Shown in pieces: positions 1 to 9,144 of a stretch of DNA of 64,000 nucleotides. The stretch covers positions 1 to 64,000 of the forward strand of contig NZ_QRAN01000012.1 in assembly GCF_003457605.1 (NCBI RefSeq), in the 5' to 3' direction. This stretch comes from Seongchinamella sediminis. GTDB taxonomy: Bacteria; Pseudomonadota; Gammaproteobacteria; Pseudomonadales; Halieaceae. Below the pieces are notes generated by a model. The model saw only the letters and a list, made by a program, of their open reading frames with translations. It did no database searches and was not told where the DNA came from. Position 1 is the stretch's first letter; each line of letters starts with the position of its first letter. The position numbers were made by a program, and so were the translations under genes.

Positions 1-120
1 TCGGTCACCCTCTTCGAAAAAATCCCTTTAAACAATGACTTTTTCGATACCAAACATATCCTGGAAGATGACATGGTTTCTAACCAACTGAATTTGTTCA
101 ACAATTAACCGGACGCTAGT
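1..120. other. Foreign sequence abutting truncated fbiC (possible insertion-element end)
   Basis: Similarity to the second FbiC copy stops sharply: the minus-strand reading CAGACC (positions 126-121) is shared with positions 43933-43938 of the intact copy, and everything below position 121 is unrelated and more AT-rich. This is what an insertion or a deletion joint looks like. I could not see the other end, a transposase or a target duplication because the window begins here, so naming a mobile element is inference. Confidence 0.4.
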
Positions 121-1752
121 GGTCTGGCCTGTATATTCAGGGTGAATTCCCCCCTGTAAACAAACTTCGGTGGCTCCGCGCTCCCAGGCCTCCTGGCTGC
201 GTCGGGCCACCTCGTCCAGGTTTAGCTGGTAGGGGCGACCGCGAAGGTTTGCACTCAATTTACCCTTGGAAAATGCGCAGAACTGACATTTGAAGTAGCA
301 GATATTGGTATAGTTTATATTCCGGTTGACCACATAACTGACCTTTTCACCCGATTCCTGTGCCCGCAGTCGATCTGCCCACTGGCAGATGTAGGCGAAA
401 TCCGGGCCACGGGCTTGAAACAGGCTAGTTATTTCATCCTCCGTCAGGCTCTCTTTGTTCCTTGCGCGGGATACCAGGTCACGGATAGCTGGCTGCACTT
501 TGTCAATTGCAACCGGATTATGGATCAGCGCCAGGTCCGGTTCCGGGGGAGCTGTATCTCCCCCGGTGAGCCAGTCCTCCGTTCGGGCAAAGCCGTCGCT
601 ATCACTCAACTGCAGCACGGTGCCGTGCATCTCGGTCGCAAGCCAGCGACTGCCATTGCGTATGAAGGCGGGGTAAACAGTGAGACGCTCCTGCAAGTAC
701 TTGTCGGCCTGCTGTGTCTCTACCTCCAGCCCCTCCAGTTGGGGCCAGGGGGCCTCAGGGTTGACAAAATCCGGTGTCACCGGGGAAACGCCGCCCCAGT
801 CATTGATGCCAGCGGCTATAAGTTGTGGCAAGACACCCGGACTGAGATTGGGTGGCGCCTGAATATTCATTTCGGCCCCAAACAAAATGCGGGCGACTGC
901 GATAGTCCACAGCAGTTCATTGAGATCAGGTTCTGCGGCCGTTGCCATCAAGGTGCCCGATTTGGCACGGAAATTCTGGATGATGATTTCCTGTATATGA
1001 CCATGTTGCTCATGAAGAGCGCGGAGGGCGAGAAGCGATTCGATGCGCTCCTCCCGGGTTTCACCGATGCCTATCAGGACTCCGGAAGTAATCGGAACAC
1101 AGGCTTCGCCCGCCAGTCTGATGGTTTCCAGGCGAGCTTCCGGTAGCTTGTCAGGAGAGCCAAAATGCGGCATGCCCTTTTGGCACAATCGTGAAGAACT
1201 GGACTCCAGCATGATGCCCATTGATGCCGACACCGGTCGGAGAAATTCGAGCTCTTCAGCGGTCATGCAGCCAGCATTGATATGGGGCAGGAGACCGGTC
1301 TCTTCAAATACCAGCCTGGCCACGGCTTCCACATATTCCAATGTCGTGTTGTATCCCATTTTCTGCAGCGCTTCGCGCGCCACGCGATAGCGTAACTCCG
1401 GTTTTTCCCCCAGAGTCAGCAGCGCTTCCTTACAGCCGTATCTCCGACCCTGATTGGCGATTGTAAGTACTTCTTCAGGGCTAAGGTAAGGTGCCTGCAG
1501 TTTTCTCGGGGTCTGGGCGAAGGTGCAGTAGTGGCAGACATCACGGCACAGTTGGGTAAGGGGCAAAAACACTTTTCTTGAGTATCCGATCAGGTTTTTG
1601 TGACCGATGTCTCGCAGTGCTGCAGCGTGGCTGGCAAGTCGTTTGGTGTCATTATCATGCGCCAATTGCTGGGCCTCGGCATCGGAGAGCCGGTGCTGGC
1701 TTGTCATGCTGTTCAATAGCGCTGCGGTTTGCAGTGGAAGTCTGGAGGTCAT
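28..1752 (-). pseudogene. fbiC: FbiC (CofG-CofH) 7,8-didemethyl-8-hydroxy-5-deazariboflavin synthase, CofH part truncated
   Basis: FbiC-type proteins join two radical-SAM enzymes, CofG and CofH, that make the deazaflavin Fo of coenzyme F420 from tyrosine and a pyrimidine precursor. The CofG half looks intact, with the cluster motif C69-x3-C73-x2-C76 (CRDVCHYC) and strong similarity throughout to the intact copy at 41635-44808. The CofH half begins with its own motif C485-x3-C489-x2-C492 but loses similarity after residue 544; the last 30 residues are unrelated. About 289 residues of CofH are missing relative to the other copy. The ATG at 1752 overlaps the cofC stop as ATGA, which I prefer to a GTG at 1761. 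CofH activity must be lost; CofG could still fold. Confidence 0.85.
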
Positions 1753-2486
1753 TTGGCGCACGCGTTGTTGAGTGGTTCTGATTGAAAAAATGTCCGGCAG
1801 CGTCTTGTCGGCAGATGGTGCAGGATGCCTAGATCACAAAGCGCAGCATAGGTCTTGCGGCTATGGTAGTGCGGGTCGGCGACCATGGCTGCGGCAAGGT
1901 CGAGCAGGTCGCCAGGCAGGTCGATATCCATTTCCAGGGCTTCGCACTTCAGTAATTGCAAACAGGCTTCCCTCGCGCTGGCATTTCGCATGTGCTTTGC
2001 ACAGCTTTCCTCGCCGTAGGAAAATGGGATGATGTCCGGCGGTGTACACAACAGGCAATTACTGCCGCGTGTCGCGCGGTCAGAAATGACCGTGACGCAA
2101 CCGCTGCCTGACCTGCTTCGATGAGCTTGCACAAGGCTCTCAATGTGCCGGGCGTGAACAAGAGGCAGGTCTGCGTGCAATATCATGGCTTCTGCAGCAT
2201 CGCGCTTTAGTAGATAGCTGATGGCGTGGTCTACGGCACCATTGAGCCCTCTCTTGTTGTGAGCCGGTTCAGTTAACAGTGTGGCATCATAGCGTTTTGC
2301 CAGTAGTCTTGCCTTTGGATCGGCGGAAACGATCAATATTCCATCGAGCGTTTCGACACGGGTCAGTTCTAACAGCACATCCTCCACCATGGCCTCGAAT
2401 AACAGTCGGCGTTGTGAGGGTGCCAGCACACCCGCCAGCCGCTGCTTGGCCATGTGGAATTGCTTGAGTGGCAGAACGGCCCACAT
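1749..2486 (-). CDS. cofC: CofC-type phospholactate/phosphoenolpyruvate guanylyltransferase
   Basis: CofC activates 2-phospholactate (or phosphoenolpyruvate or 3-phosphoglycerate in other bacteria) with GTP, giving the donor that CofD couples to Fo. The protein is 245 residues when started at the ATG at 2486, 8 bp after the npdG stop; a longer reading from 2531 would run into npdG. Family features visible are the N-terminal LPLKQFHMAKQRL nucleotide-binding loop, GLNGAVDHA, the acidic HADLPLV motif and a conserved block from DRATRGSN to the following SYGEESCAKH. It overlaps the truncated fbiC by 4 bp (ATGA). The same domain is fused to FbiC in the second locus. Which phospho-acid it uses cannot be read from the sequence. 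Confidence 0.85.
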   Translation of the reverse strand: MWAVLPLKQFHMAKQRLAGVLAPSQRRLLFEAMVEDVLLELTRVETLDGILIVSADPKARLLAKRYDATLLTEPAHNKRGLNGAVDHAISYLLKRDAAEAMILHADLPLVHARHIESLVQAHRSRSGSGCVTVISDRATRGSNCLLCTPPDIIPFSYGEESCAKHMRNASAREACLQLLKCEALEMDIDLPGDLLDLAAAMVADPHYHSRKTYAALCDLGILHHLPTRRCRTFFQSEPLNNACAK

Positions 2487-2494
2487 CCTGCGCT

Positions 2495-3169
2495 CTAACC
2501 CAACCCGGTAATCGAGATGCCAGCATGACACTTGTGTGCCCGATTAATGTTGATAATGACTGAGGTCAGGGCTTCGGCAGCGGCAGCGTTGGCAATCGGG
2601 CCCGCGTGAAAGCCGCGCATCCCGGCCGCTTCGACCAGTGTTATGACCTCTGCTCGAGCATCTTTGCTGTTACCTGAAACCAGGACGTCACAGTCCAGTC
2701 CGTGCCCCTCCTGCAGGTGGTGGGCTGCGACGTTCTGGAAAGCAGATACCACCCGCACCCCTTCGCCCAGCAAATTCTGCGCCGCTGCACCGGCAGAACC
2801 TGCGGAAGGAAGTTGTACGGTGCCGACTTTGGGCGGCATCAACGGGACAGTCACATCAATCAGGATCTTGTTTTGCAGGGCGGATTTAAGCCCTTCGAGG
2901 GTTGCGCTGTGGTGGGCGAAAGGCACAGTGAGGATGACGAGATCTGCAGCGCTGGCCGCTTCGAGGTTTTCCATCGCCCGGACCTCGGTAATATTCGCAC
3001 CGCGCTCAGTCATGACCTCCTGTAGATCCGTCAGTGCGGCCTCGGCCTTTTCCTGGGTCCGGGAGCCGATAATGACCGGGTATCCGGCCAGGGTCCAGCG
3101 GCGCGCCAGGCCGGTTCCCAGGGCGCCGGTTCCTCCCAGAATCGCTATGGTGGGTTTAACATCAATCAT
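2495..3169 (-). CDS. npdG: F420H2:NADP oxidoreductase (NpdG/Fno family), copy 1
   Basis: The enzyme moves hydride between NADPH and F420 and in bacteria probably supplies F420H2 for reductases. The 224-residue product opens with an NADP-binding Rossmann motif (AILGGTGALGTGLARRW) followed by the phosphate-binding GSRTQEKAE, and has the family's DVTVPLMPPKV, VVSAFQNVAAHHLQ and AAGMRGFHAG blocks. I start it at the ATG at 3169 because an AGGAG site lies 8 bp upstream; the open frame extends to 3214 without such a site. It is first in a minus-strand run npdG-cofC-fbiC. A paralogue with roughly two-thirds or more identical residues by eye lies at 39212-39892. Confidence 0.9.
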   Translation of the reverse strand: MIDVKPTIAILGGTGALGTGLARRWTLAGYPVIIGSRTQEKAEAALTDLQEVMTERGANITEVRAMENLEAASAADLVILTVPFAHHSATLEGLKSALQNKILIDVTVPLMPPKVGTVQLPSAGSAGAAAQNLLGEGVRVVSAFQNVAAHHLQEGHGLDCDVLVSGNSKDARAEVITLVEAAGMRGFHAGPIANAAAAEALTSVIININRAHKCHAGISITGLG

Positions 3170-3295
3170 TTTTATATCTCCTAACAGATACCGCGGTACA
3201 GCGGCTTTCCTCAATAAAGGCGGGGCCAGTACCTTTCCGAAAAATTGATCCCGAACGGCCCGGGTATCAGATTGAATATCTTCTGAAGTGGAAGC

Positions 3296-4735
3296 TTACG
3301 ACCATGATTGCGCTTTCGCGTGCTCGCCGCCTGACGTCGCATGAGTAAACTTTCGATATACCAACGAGAGAATTGTAAGCGTGCTAAGCGAGAGTAAAAG
3401 CAATAAGTCGAGGCGGAATGGGCCCACCATCTCTGGAACAAAACCGGTGACCGAACCGAGGAACAGCAGCAGACCTGCCGCTGTTGCGACAATGATCTCA
3501 AGGCCTGGAGGGCGACTGCTCAGGATTGCGGCCAGCACAAAAGGAGCCATCATCGCCGTACCGGCAAAACTCACCCGGGCCAGCAGCACCAGCTGGTTGC
3601 CGCTGATGATCGCGACCACCAGGCCTGCCATTGCAAAACAGATGATTGCCAATTTCGTTGTCTTCATGACTTTCTTTTCGTCCCCTGACAGGAGAGAACG
3701 GAGTTCGGTGCCAAGGGCGAATATTTGCGAATCCGCCGTCGACATGGCTGCGGCGATCAGACCGATCGCTACCGCCGCGGCGACAACAGGAGCCTGGTCG
3801 AAGATGATGGTGTTTGCCAGGAAGTCAATAACCGATGCGTCAGCATAGTTGATCGCGCCATACAGGCCGATGGGAATGATCATCAGAATCAGCAGTAGTG
3901 CAAACAGGCCCACGGCCACTGCCATACGGTGTGCGGTTCGCATATCGCGCAGAATGACCAGGCGGGTGGTGAGCTGTGGCTGGGTAATGGGCACCATCAG
4001 GATGACCAGAAAAGAAGCCAGCAGGAATTGGGTCGTGAACAAGCCTTTCGGCCCGGGCACCGACAACAGGGCGGCGTTCTCCGCTTTCACTTGCTCGAAC
4101 ATGGCGCTAACACCGCCGAAATTTTCTACGCAACCATAGGCGATAATTCCGGTCACGGTAAACAGGACCGACCCCTGCAATGCGTCACTGTAAATAATTG
4201 CTTTCAGGCCACCGAGCTCACTGTAGATTAACATCGCGACGACAATGGAAGACGCCCAACCCCAGACTGGCAGGGTATCGGGGAAAACCGCATTAAGAAA
4301 AATACCGATGCCCCGGACCTGCACTGCGACATAGGGCACCAGGAACACGAATATCCCTCCCAGGTAGAGATAGCCCGCCCAGCGATTGCGGTAGCAGTCT
4401 CGCAGTAAGCCGGCCACCCCATTGAATCCTTTTTCGAAGGCCTTGCGGCGCAAATGAAAGGCGAACCATACGATGACGAATGCCATGCCGGCGTCCGCCA
4501 CAGCAAGAAATATCCAGGAGCCAATACCGTGGGTGCGGAAGAAGTCGGGCATCCCCAGCAGGGTAAAGGTGCTGAACAGGGTGGCGGCGAAGGTCAGGAA
4601 GCCGAAAAACAGGCCGATATCGGACCCGGCCATGACGTAGTCATCGGAGGTGTTGATGCGGCGCCGGGCATCTATCGTCGCATAGACCAGAAGCCCAATG
4701 TAGATGCCGCCCAGAATTATCAGCCAGGTTGTCAT
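3296..4735 (-). CDS. Sodium/solute symporter family (SSF) transporter
   Basis: This 479-residue, very hydrophobic protein has the look of the SSS/SSF family: many membrane spans, an N-terminal span followed by SDDYVMAGSDIG, and the internal family signature region around SELGGLKAIIYSDALQG. Such proteins couple sodium influx to uptake of organic acids, sugars, amino acids or similar solutes across the inner membrane. Its ATG overlaps the stop of the small upstream membrane protein (ATGA), a pairing common for acid-type SSF symporters. Position between the F420 genes and a TonB receptor suggests it imports the substrate or an intermediate of this island. The substrate is not predictable here. 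Confidence 0.85.
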   Translation of the reverse strand: MTTWLIILGGIYIGLLVYATIDARRRINTSDDYVMAGSDIGLFFGFLTFAATLFSTFTLLGMPDFFRTHGIGSWIFLAVADAGMAFVIVWFAFHLRRKAFEKGFNGVAGLLRDCYRNRWAGYLYLGGIFVFLVPYVAVQVRGIGIFLNAVFPDTLPVWGWASSIVVAMLIYSELGGLKAIIYSDALQGSVLFTVTGIIAYGCVENFGGVSAMFEQVKAENAALLSVPGPKGLFTTQFLLASFLVILMVPITQPQLTTRLVILRDMRTAHRMAVAVGLFALLLILMIIPIGLYGAINYADASVIDFLANTIIFDQAPVVAAAVAIGLIAAAMSTADSQIFALGTELRSLLSGDEKKVMKTTKLAIICFAMAGLVVAIISGNQLVLLARVSFAGTAMMAPFVLAAILSSRPPGLEIIVATAAGLLLFLGSVTGFVPEMVGPFRLDLLLLLSLSTLTILSLVYRKFTHATSGGEHAKAQSWS

Positions 4736-4965
4736 TCCTGTTCTCCATGCTCTGTGTCTTCACCACAATGGACCCGGGTGCCGATAAATGTGAGCAGGAG
4801 CAGAGCGAAACCGACCAGTATGCTGGTCCACAGCGTGTAGGGCAGCGAGGCAAACGTCGGTTCTGTTTGCCCTGGGGGTATCACCAGAGGCGTAAAAGTG
4901 AGAACAGATAGAACTACAAAGGTCGCACAACACAATTTCCAGCTAAGGTCTTTTTGCTTTGCCAT
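4732..4965 (-). CDS. Small two-span membrane protein paired with the SSF symporter
   Basis: The 77-residue product has two hydrophobic segments (from LCCATFVVLSVLTFTPLVI, and LWTSILVGFALLLLTFIG) separated by a short loop. Small proteins of this type (DUF3311-like) often sit directly before SSF symporters and are thought to be accessory subunits. It overlaps the symporter start by 4 bp. I start it at the ATG at 4965, which has a GAGGTG about 11 bp upstream; a GTG at 5001 would add 12 residues. The assignment to a specific DUF is uncertain. Confidence 0.6.
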   Translation of the reverse strand: MAKQKDLSWKLCCATFVVLSVLTFTPLVIPPGQTEPTFASLPYTLWTSILVGFALLLLTFIGTRVHCGEDTEHGEQE

Positions 4966-5091
4966 GGTTCGATTGACACCTCGTTTGAATCCGCTCAGCA
5001 CTTCTGCTTTGCACGCGTAATTTTCTTTCGACCTTTTTTCAAGCTGCCCCCGCTACAGCAACGCTGAGGTGGGGGCCGTGAACTCACCGAC

Positions 5092-7299
5092 TCAGAAATC
5101 GTAGCCGATGGTTACGCCGTAGGTGCGTGGCGGCAGGAGTGAGCCGCCAATTGTGCGACCTGTGGCAATGATGAAAATGCCTGAGTAAACCTCTTCGTCT
5201 GTCAGGTTCTTGCCCCAGACGTTAACAAAGAAGTTGTCTTCCGGAGAGCTGTACCTGACGTTTGCATTCACCAGCGTATATTCGCCCTCGCTGGTTATCT
5301 CGTCATTGAACTCAGTATAGAACTGCTCGTCTTTGTAGGAAGCCTCGGCTCCGACAGTAATCAAGCCACCATTATCTAACGGGAAGTCATAATCACCTCT
5401 GATATTCCAGCTCCATTCGGGTGCCTGCCTGGGGCGATTGCCTGCCAGATCTTCCGTTTCAGCGACGGGGCTCAGGTTGTTGGCGGCTTCATAATCTACA
5501 AATTCGATATCCATGTAGCCGACGTATCCGCTCAAGGTGAAGTTGTCTGCAGCGCGCCAGGCCGCCTCGACCTCGATGCCCTTGCCCTCGGTTTCTGCGG
5601 CGTTCTCAAACACGGACGAGAAGCCACCCTCCTCGTTGGCAAAAGTTCGATCCAGTTGCAGGTCCTCAATTTCATAATAGAAGGCAGAGATATTCGTTCT
5701 CAAATTGCCGTCAAGGAAGGTTCCTTTTACGCCCAGTTCAAAGTTTTCGATTTCCTCCGGGTCCAGAATAGGTGTCAACTGTCCACCCTGGATGGTGCCG
5801 CTCTTGAATGCCTGGGAATAGGTGCCATAGAACATGGTGTCTATTGTCGGACGCCATTCCACACCGAGAGTCGGTGAAAAGTCGGTAAAGTCCTTGTCAT
5901 CCTCGAAGTAAAGGGTGCGATTGGTTGCAGCGGGTCCGAAATGGCTGAAATCCAGTTTATTTGAAGTCTTTGCATCCCGGCTTTCATAACTGTATCGACC
6001 ACCCAGCTTGAGGGTGACAGTATCGGTAAGTTCATAGGAAAAATTAGCGAAGGCGGCCGCCGCTTCAATATCAATATCGCCGGTGAAAAGTACGGCCTGT
6101 GTGTTGGGAAAGAGTGGAAAACCGCCGGTATTGATGAATTCGTTGTCGAAGCCGATGTTGTTGGCGTTATACAGGTCTTCCTGAAAGTAGAACAGGGCGA
6201 ATAAACCGTGCAAGCGATCGCTATCGTAGATTATCTGCAGTTCCTCGCTGAAGTGTTCACTTTCTACCACGTTGTTCTGTACGTCATCATTGATGTTCGA
6301 AGAAATATCCAGATCCTGCTTGATCAACAGGTCCAGATCACGGTAGTTGGTGATGGACTTCAATGTGAATTGCTCATTGAGCCGCCAGTTCAGTGTGCCC
6401 GTGACGGACCAGGTCTCCCGATCATTTCGGTAGCTGGCTTCCGATGCCACGTCGCGTTTATCTTTGGCAAATCCGCCCACACCGGGAGGGGCTAGTTCGG
6501 GATTGTCAGGAAACGATTCGCGGATGAATTTCAGTGCCAGGGCCGAGTCGTTCTCCTTGGCCCATTCGCCACTCAGCAGGAGATCGGCGTGATCGTTGAT
6601 GTCCCATCGCAGGTGCCCTCGCATGGCCTGCTTATTTGCATCGTCTATATCGTCGCCGCTCACCTCATTTTCGCCATAGCCGGAGCGACTCTCTGATCGC
6701 ACTGCGATGCGACCGGCGGTGTTATCGCTAATTGGCCCGCTCAGAGCGCCTTCCAGCAGGAACAGGTCATAATCGCCCACAGTGAACCGTCCATAACCTT
6801 CCACCTCATTGGTCGGCTTTTTGGTGATCAGGTTGAACGACCCCCCGGTGGCATTGCGGCCGTAGAGAGTGCCCTGCGGACCACGCAGAATCTCAATGCG
6901 CTCCAGATCGAAAAAAGACCCCAGCTGGGCATAGGACTGGGAGACGATCGCTCCGTCGACGTGCAGTGCCACAGACGGATCAACGCCGGCAAACGAACTG
7001 CTGAGGCCAATACCACGGACGAATAACTTCGCCTGGGCGAAGTCGCTGCCGACGGAAACACTGGGAACCAGGGCTTGCAAGTCTTCAATGTTGTTGAACA
7101 GGCCGTCCGATATTCGGTTACCGCTCACCGCCGTGACGGCCACGCTGACGTCCTGCAGGGACTGCTCCCGTTTCTGGGCCGTCACAACCACCTCTTCAAG
7201 GAGATTGCTTGCAGCCCATGTGCCCGGGGCGGCTGTGTACGCAACGACCATTGAGACAGTGCTGCAGATGACTTTGGTTCTGGTGTTGAGAGTAATCAT
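5092..7299 (-). CDS. TonB-dependent outer-membrane receptor
   Basis: This 735-residue protein has a signal peptide (from MITLNTRTKVICSTV through APGTWA), then a TonB-box-like EEVVVTAQKREQSLQDV, a plug domain with the typical VRGIGL and LRGPQGTLYGRNATGG segments, and a long beta-barrel ending in an aromatic residue (GVTIGYDF). It should import a substrate too large or dilute for porins, driven by TonB. I chose the ATG at 7299 because GGAGG lies 10 bp upstream and the signal peptide follows at once; the open frame reaches 7599 but that extension overlaps the LLM gene and is not receptor-like. It belongs to the broad class common in sphingomonads and marine gammaproteobacteria, often used for carbohydrates, terpenoids or other aromatics. 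The ligand is unknown. Confidence 0.93.
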   Translation of the reverse strand: MITLNTRTKVICSTVSMVVAYTAAPGTWAASNLLEEVVVTAQKREQSLQDVSVAVTAVSGNRISDGLFNNIEDLQALVPSVSVGSDFAQAKLFVRGIGLSSSFAGVDPSVALHVDGAIVSQSYAQLGSFFDLERIEILRGPQGTLYGRNATGGSFNLITKKPTNEVEGYGRFTVGDYDLFLLEGALSGPISDNTAGRIAVRSESRSGYGENEVSGDDIDDANKQAMRGHLRWDINDHADLLLSGEWAKENDSALALKFIRESFPDNPELAPPGVGGFAKDKRDVASEASYRNDRETWSVTGTLNWRLNEQFTLKSITNYRDLDLLIKQDLDISSNINDDVQNNVVESEHFSEELQIIYDSDRLHGLFALFYFQEDLYNANNIGFDNEFINTGGFPLFPNTQAVLFTGDIDIEAAAAFANFSYELTDTVTLKLGGRYSYESRDAKTSNKLDFSHFGPAATNRTLYFEDDKDFTDFSPTLGVEWRPTIDTMFYGTYSQAFKSGTIQGGQLTPILDPEEIENFELGVKGTFLDGNLRTNISAFYYEIEDLQLDRTFANEEGGFSSVFENAAETEGKGIEVEAAWRAADNFTLSGYVGYMDIEFVDYEAANNLSPVAETEDLAGNRPRQAPEWSWNIRGDYDFPLDNGGLITVGAEASYKDEQFYTEFNDEITSEGEYTLVNANVRYSSPEDNFFVNVWGKNLTDEEVYSGIFIIATGRTIGGSLLPPRTYGVTIGYDF

Positions 7300-7416
7300 A
7301 TTGTTTACCCCTCCGGGGAGTGCGTGCTGTGTTTTAGTGCTCCGTCGGGAATAGCCACTCGGGAGCGATGTTATGTCACATACTGCAATTGATTGGAAAA
7401 ACTGCCTGCATAAAAA

Positions 7417-7430
7417 TGATATCACTATCA
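7417..7430. promoter_or_regulatory. Weak operator-like site upstream of the TonB receptor
   Basis: TGATATCACTATCA differs at two positions from TGACATCAATATCA at 9145-9158. It lies in the 170 bp before the receptor gene. It could be a degenerate copy of the island's operator, or chance. Confidence 0.25.
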
Positions 7431-7469
7431 GATAAAGTTTCCGAAAAATGCATATTCTGCTTACCGCTA

Positions 7470-8471
7470 TTAAAGCCGTTTGATGATTTTCTCGGAAATT
7501 TCTTCCATGCGTGCCTGCCTGCCGCCGGAACCCGCGCGGAATGCCAGGGTGACGCCATCCAGGCCCAGGGCCCCTAGGCGCTTGATCTGGTCCAGGCACT
7601 GGTCGCCATTGCCGGTGAGCGCGACATAGTCGATGAATTCATCGGATACGACGCTTTTGTGTGCCGCATTGGAAGACAGGTGATGGCTTCGGTCGTAGGC
7701 TGCACCGGCGCGATCAAAGTCGTCCTTGAAGCGGAGCAGGAAATCCGGCAGGGTTTTCCACTTGGAAAAGGTCTCTGCCTGGGAAGCGGCCCAGTGGCTC
7801 ACATCATCTCGGCTTTGTGCAATGTCATCATTGATTCCGATGGTGGCCCAGAGGTGGAACTCGATCTCGCTGGTATCGCGGCCCACTTCCTCCGCGCCTT
7901 CTTTGACCAGGTCCATCTGCCACTTGGTGAACTCTTCATCTGCCCCCCCCATGAGAATCACGCCATCAGCGACGCGACCGCACATTTTCAGAATTCGCGG
8001 TTGGTTGGCAGCAACAAATATGGGGAATCTACCGTTCGCGATGGTCATGTTATAGGGTTCGCCGCCTTCCCCGCCAGCAACCTCTTTACCGTCGCAGAGA
8101 GCTTTGATGTTAATGATCGACTCCTCGAGGTATTTGATGGTAGAGGGTTTGAGTCCAATCGGAAATACCCCCGTCCAGCCCGTGCCGATGCCCAGGATGC
8201 CGCGCCCATTACTTAATTCTTTGAGACCGGAAAATTGACAGGCCAGGGTGGAAGGGTGCCGTGTGATGGGGTTGGTGACACCTGTGCCAATCTTGATTTT
8301 TGAGGTGTTGACCGCGCACAGGGTCATGGCGGCAAAGCAATCCTTCATTGAGAGTTGGACATCTGTGATATAGGCGGCATCGAATCCCAGGGCTTCAGCA
8401 TTTTTCACTACTTCGACGGCGTGCAGGATGGGTTCGCGCGGGCTTATGCCAAGTGACATTCCGATTTTCAT
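7470..8471 (-). CDS. LLM-class, probably F420-dependent oxidoreductase
   Basis: The 333-residue protein is a luciferase-like monooxygenase-fold (TIM barrel) oxidoreductase. N-terminal KIGMSLGISPREPILHAVEVV, then FDAAYITD, IKIGTGVTNPITRHP and ELSNGRGILGIGTGWTG follow the pattern of the F420-using members (Mer, Fgd-like) more than FMN-only monooxygenases. It would oxidise or reduce an organic substrate with F420. An AGAGGA site lies 7-8 bp before the ATG at 8471. It is divergent from the acyl-CoA genes, with a shared 190 bp control region carrying palindromes. Its neighbours (F420 synthesis, transport, CoA ligase) support F420 as cofactor. Substrate and reaction direction are inference only. 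Confidence 0.85.
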   Translation of the reverse strand: MKIGMSLGISPREPILHAVEVVKNAEALGFDAAYITDVQLSMKDCFAAMTLCAVNTSKIKIGTGVTNPITRHPSTLACQFSGLKELSNGRGILGIGTGWTGVFPIGLKPSTIKYLEESIINIKALCDGKEVAGGEGGEPYNMTIANGRFPIFVAANQPRILKMCGRVADGVILMGGADEEFTKWQMDLVKEGAEEVGRDTSEIEFHLWATIGINDDIAQSRDDVSHWAASQAETFSKWKTLPDFLLRFKDDFDRAGAAYDRSHHLSSNAAHKSVVSDEFIDYVALTGNGDQCLDQIKRLGALGLDGVTLAFRAGSGGRQARMEEISEKIIKRL

Positions 8472-8557
8472 TTTATGTTCCTCTGCAGGTCAGGCTGCTT
8501 GTTGAAAGTAAGCGTTGGTGAGATGACTATTTCATACTTCCAGAGATAAAACAACAC

Positions 8558-8587
8558 TGATGTCACAATTAAATGACATCAATGTCA
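8558..8587. promoter_or_regulatory. Double palindromic operator in the divergent control region
   Basis: TGATGTCA (8558-8565) and TGACATCA (8574-8581) form an inverted repeat with an 8 bp spacer, and TGACATCAATGTCA (8574-8587) is a second 6-2-6 palindrome sharing the middle element. The site lies between the LLM gene and the divergent thioesterase gene. Size and symmetry suit a TetR-type dimer; the TetR gene at 16128-16736 is the obvious candidate binder, which is inference. Confidence 0.6.
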
Positions 8588-8662
8588 TAAAAGTGTAGGC
8601 TGGATCTCGTTCACTGCATTTTGGTCAGCTGGAGGGGCGCAAGACCGCGCCGATAAGAGACG

Positions 8663-9112
8663 ATGTTTACTGTAATCCAAAGGTTGCGTGTTGAGTGGTC
8701 CCACTGCGACCCGGCCGGCATTATCTTCAATCCGAATTATTATATCTGGATGGATGGCGGTACCCATGGGCTGTTGCAGGCGGCGGGATTCGATTTTGTT
8801 GCCAGAACCCGGGATAGCAGCGATTTCCTGGGCTGTCCCCTGGTGGCCAGTAATATGGAATTCAAGCGCCCGTTGCGCCTTGGTGACATTGTGACTCTGG
8901 TTTCCAGGGTGGAAAAGTTCGGCACTAGTTCGTTTGTTGTCACCCACGAATTCAGCAGCGGGAGTGCATGCGATCTCGTCGCCCGGGGAGCCGAGGTCAG
9001 GGTATGGGCTCACTCCGGTAAGGAGGGCGGGAGCGCGATAGTCGCGCTGCCAGTGCCCGAGGCTGTCAGGAAATTGCTAAGTGTCGAGAAAACGGTTGAT
9101 ATTTCAGTCTGA
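8663..9112 (+). CDS. Acyl-CoA thioesterase, 4-hydroxybenzoyl-CoA thioesterase (hotdog) family
   Basis: A 149-residue single hotdog-fold protein. The N-terminal VEWSHCDPAGIIFNPNYYIW carries the catalytic Asp (D16) of the 4HBT/YbgC group, followed by the helix MDGGTHGLLQAAG. Such enzymes hydrolyse acyl- or aroyl-CoA esters. It is the first gene of the plus-strand catabolic run, 190 bp from the divergent LLM gene, and is followed by the acyl-CoA ligase after a 142 bp gap with another copy of the operator motif. The start has only a weak AAGAGA site. The acyl group is unknown. Confidence 0.85.
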   Translation: MFTVIQRLRVEWSHCDPAGIIFNPNYYIWMDGGTHGLLQAAGFDFVARTRDSSDFLGCPLVASNMEFKRPLRLGDIVTLVSRVEKFGTSSFVVTHEFSSGSACDLVARGAEVRVWAHSGKEGGSAIVALPVPEAVRKLLSVEKTVDISV

Positions 9113-9144
9113 AAAAGGTGGCGTGAAGTGAATCATCAATAAAA

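Noticed and set aside
28-120. The last 30 residues of the truncated fbiC as a genuine C-terminus
   Set aside because: They share nothing with CofH, and the intact copy continues for 289 more residues from the same point.
7300-7599. N-terminal extension of the TonB receptor by about 100 residues
   Set aside because: The extension overlaps the LLM gene, lacks a ribosome-binding site and would bury the signal peptide.
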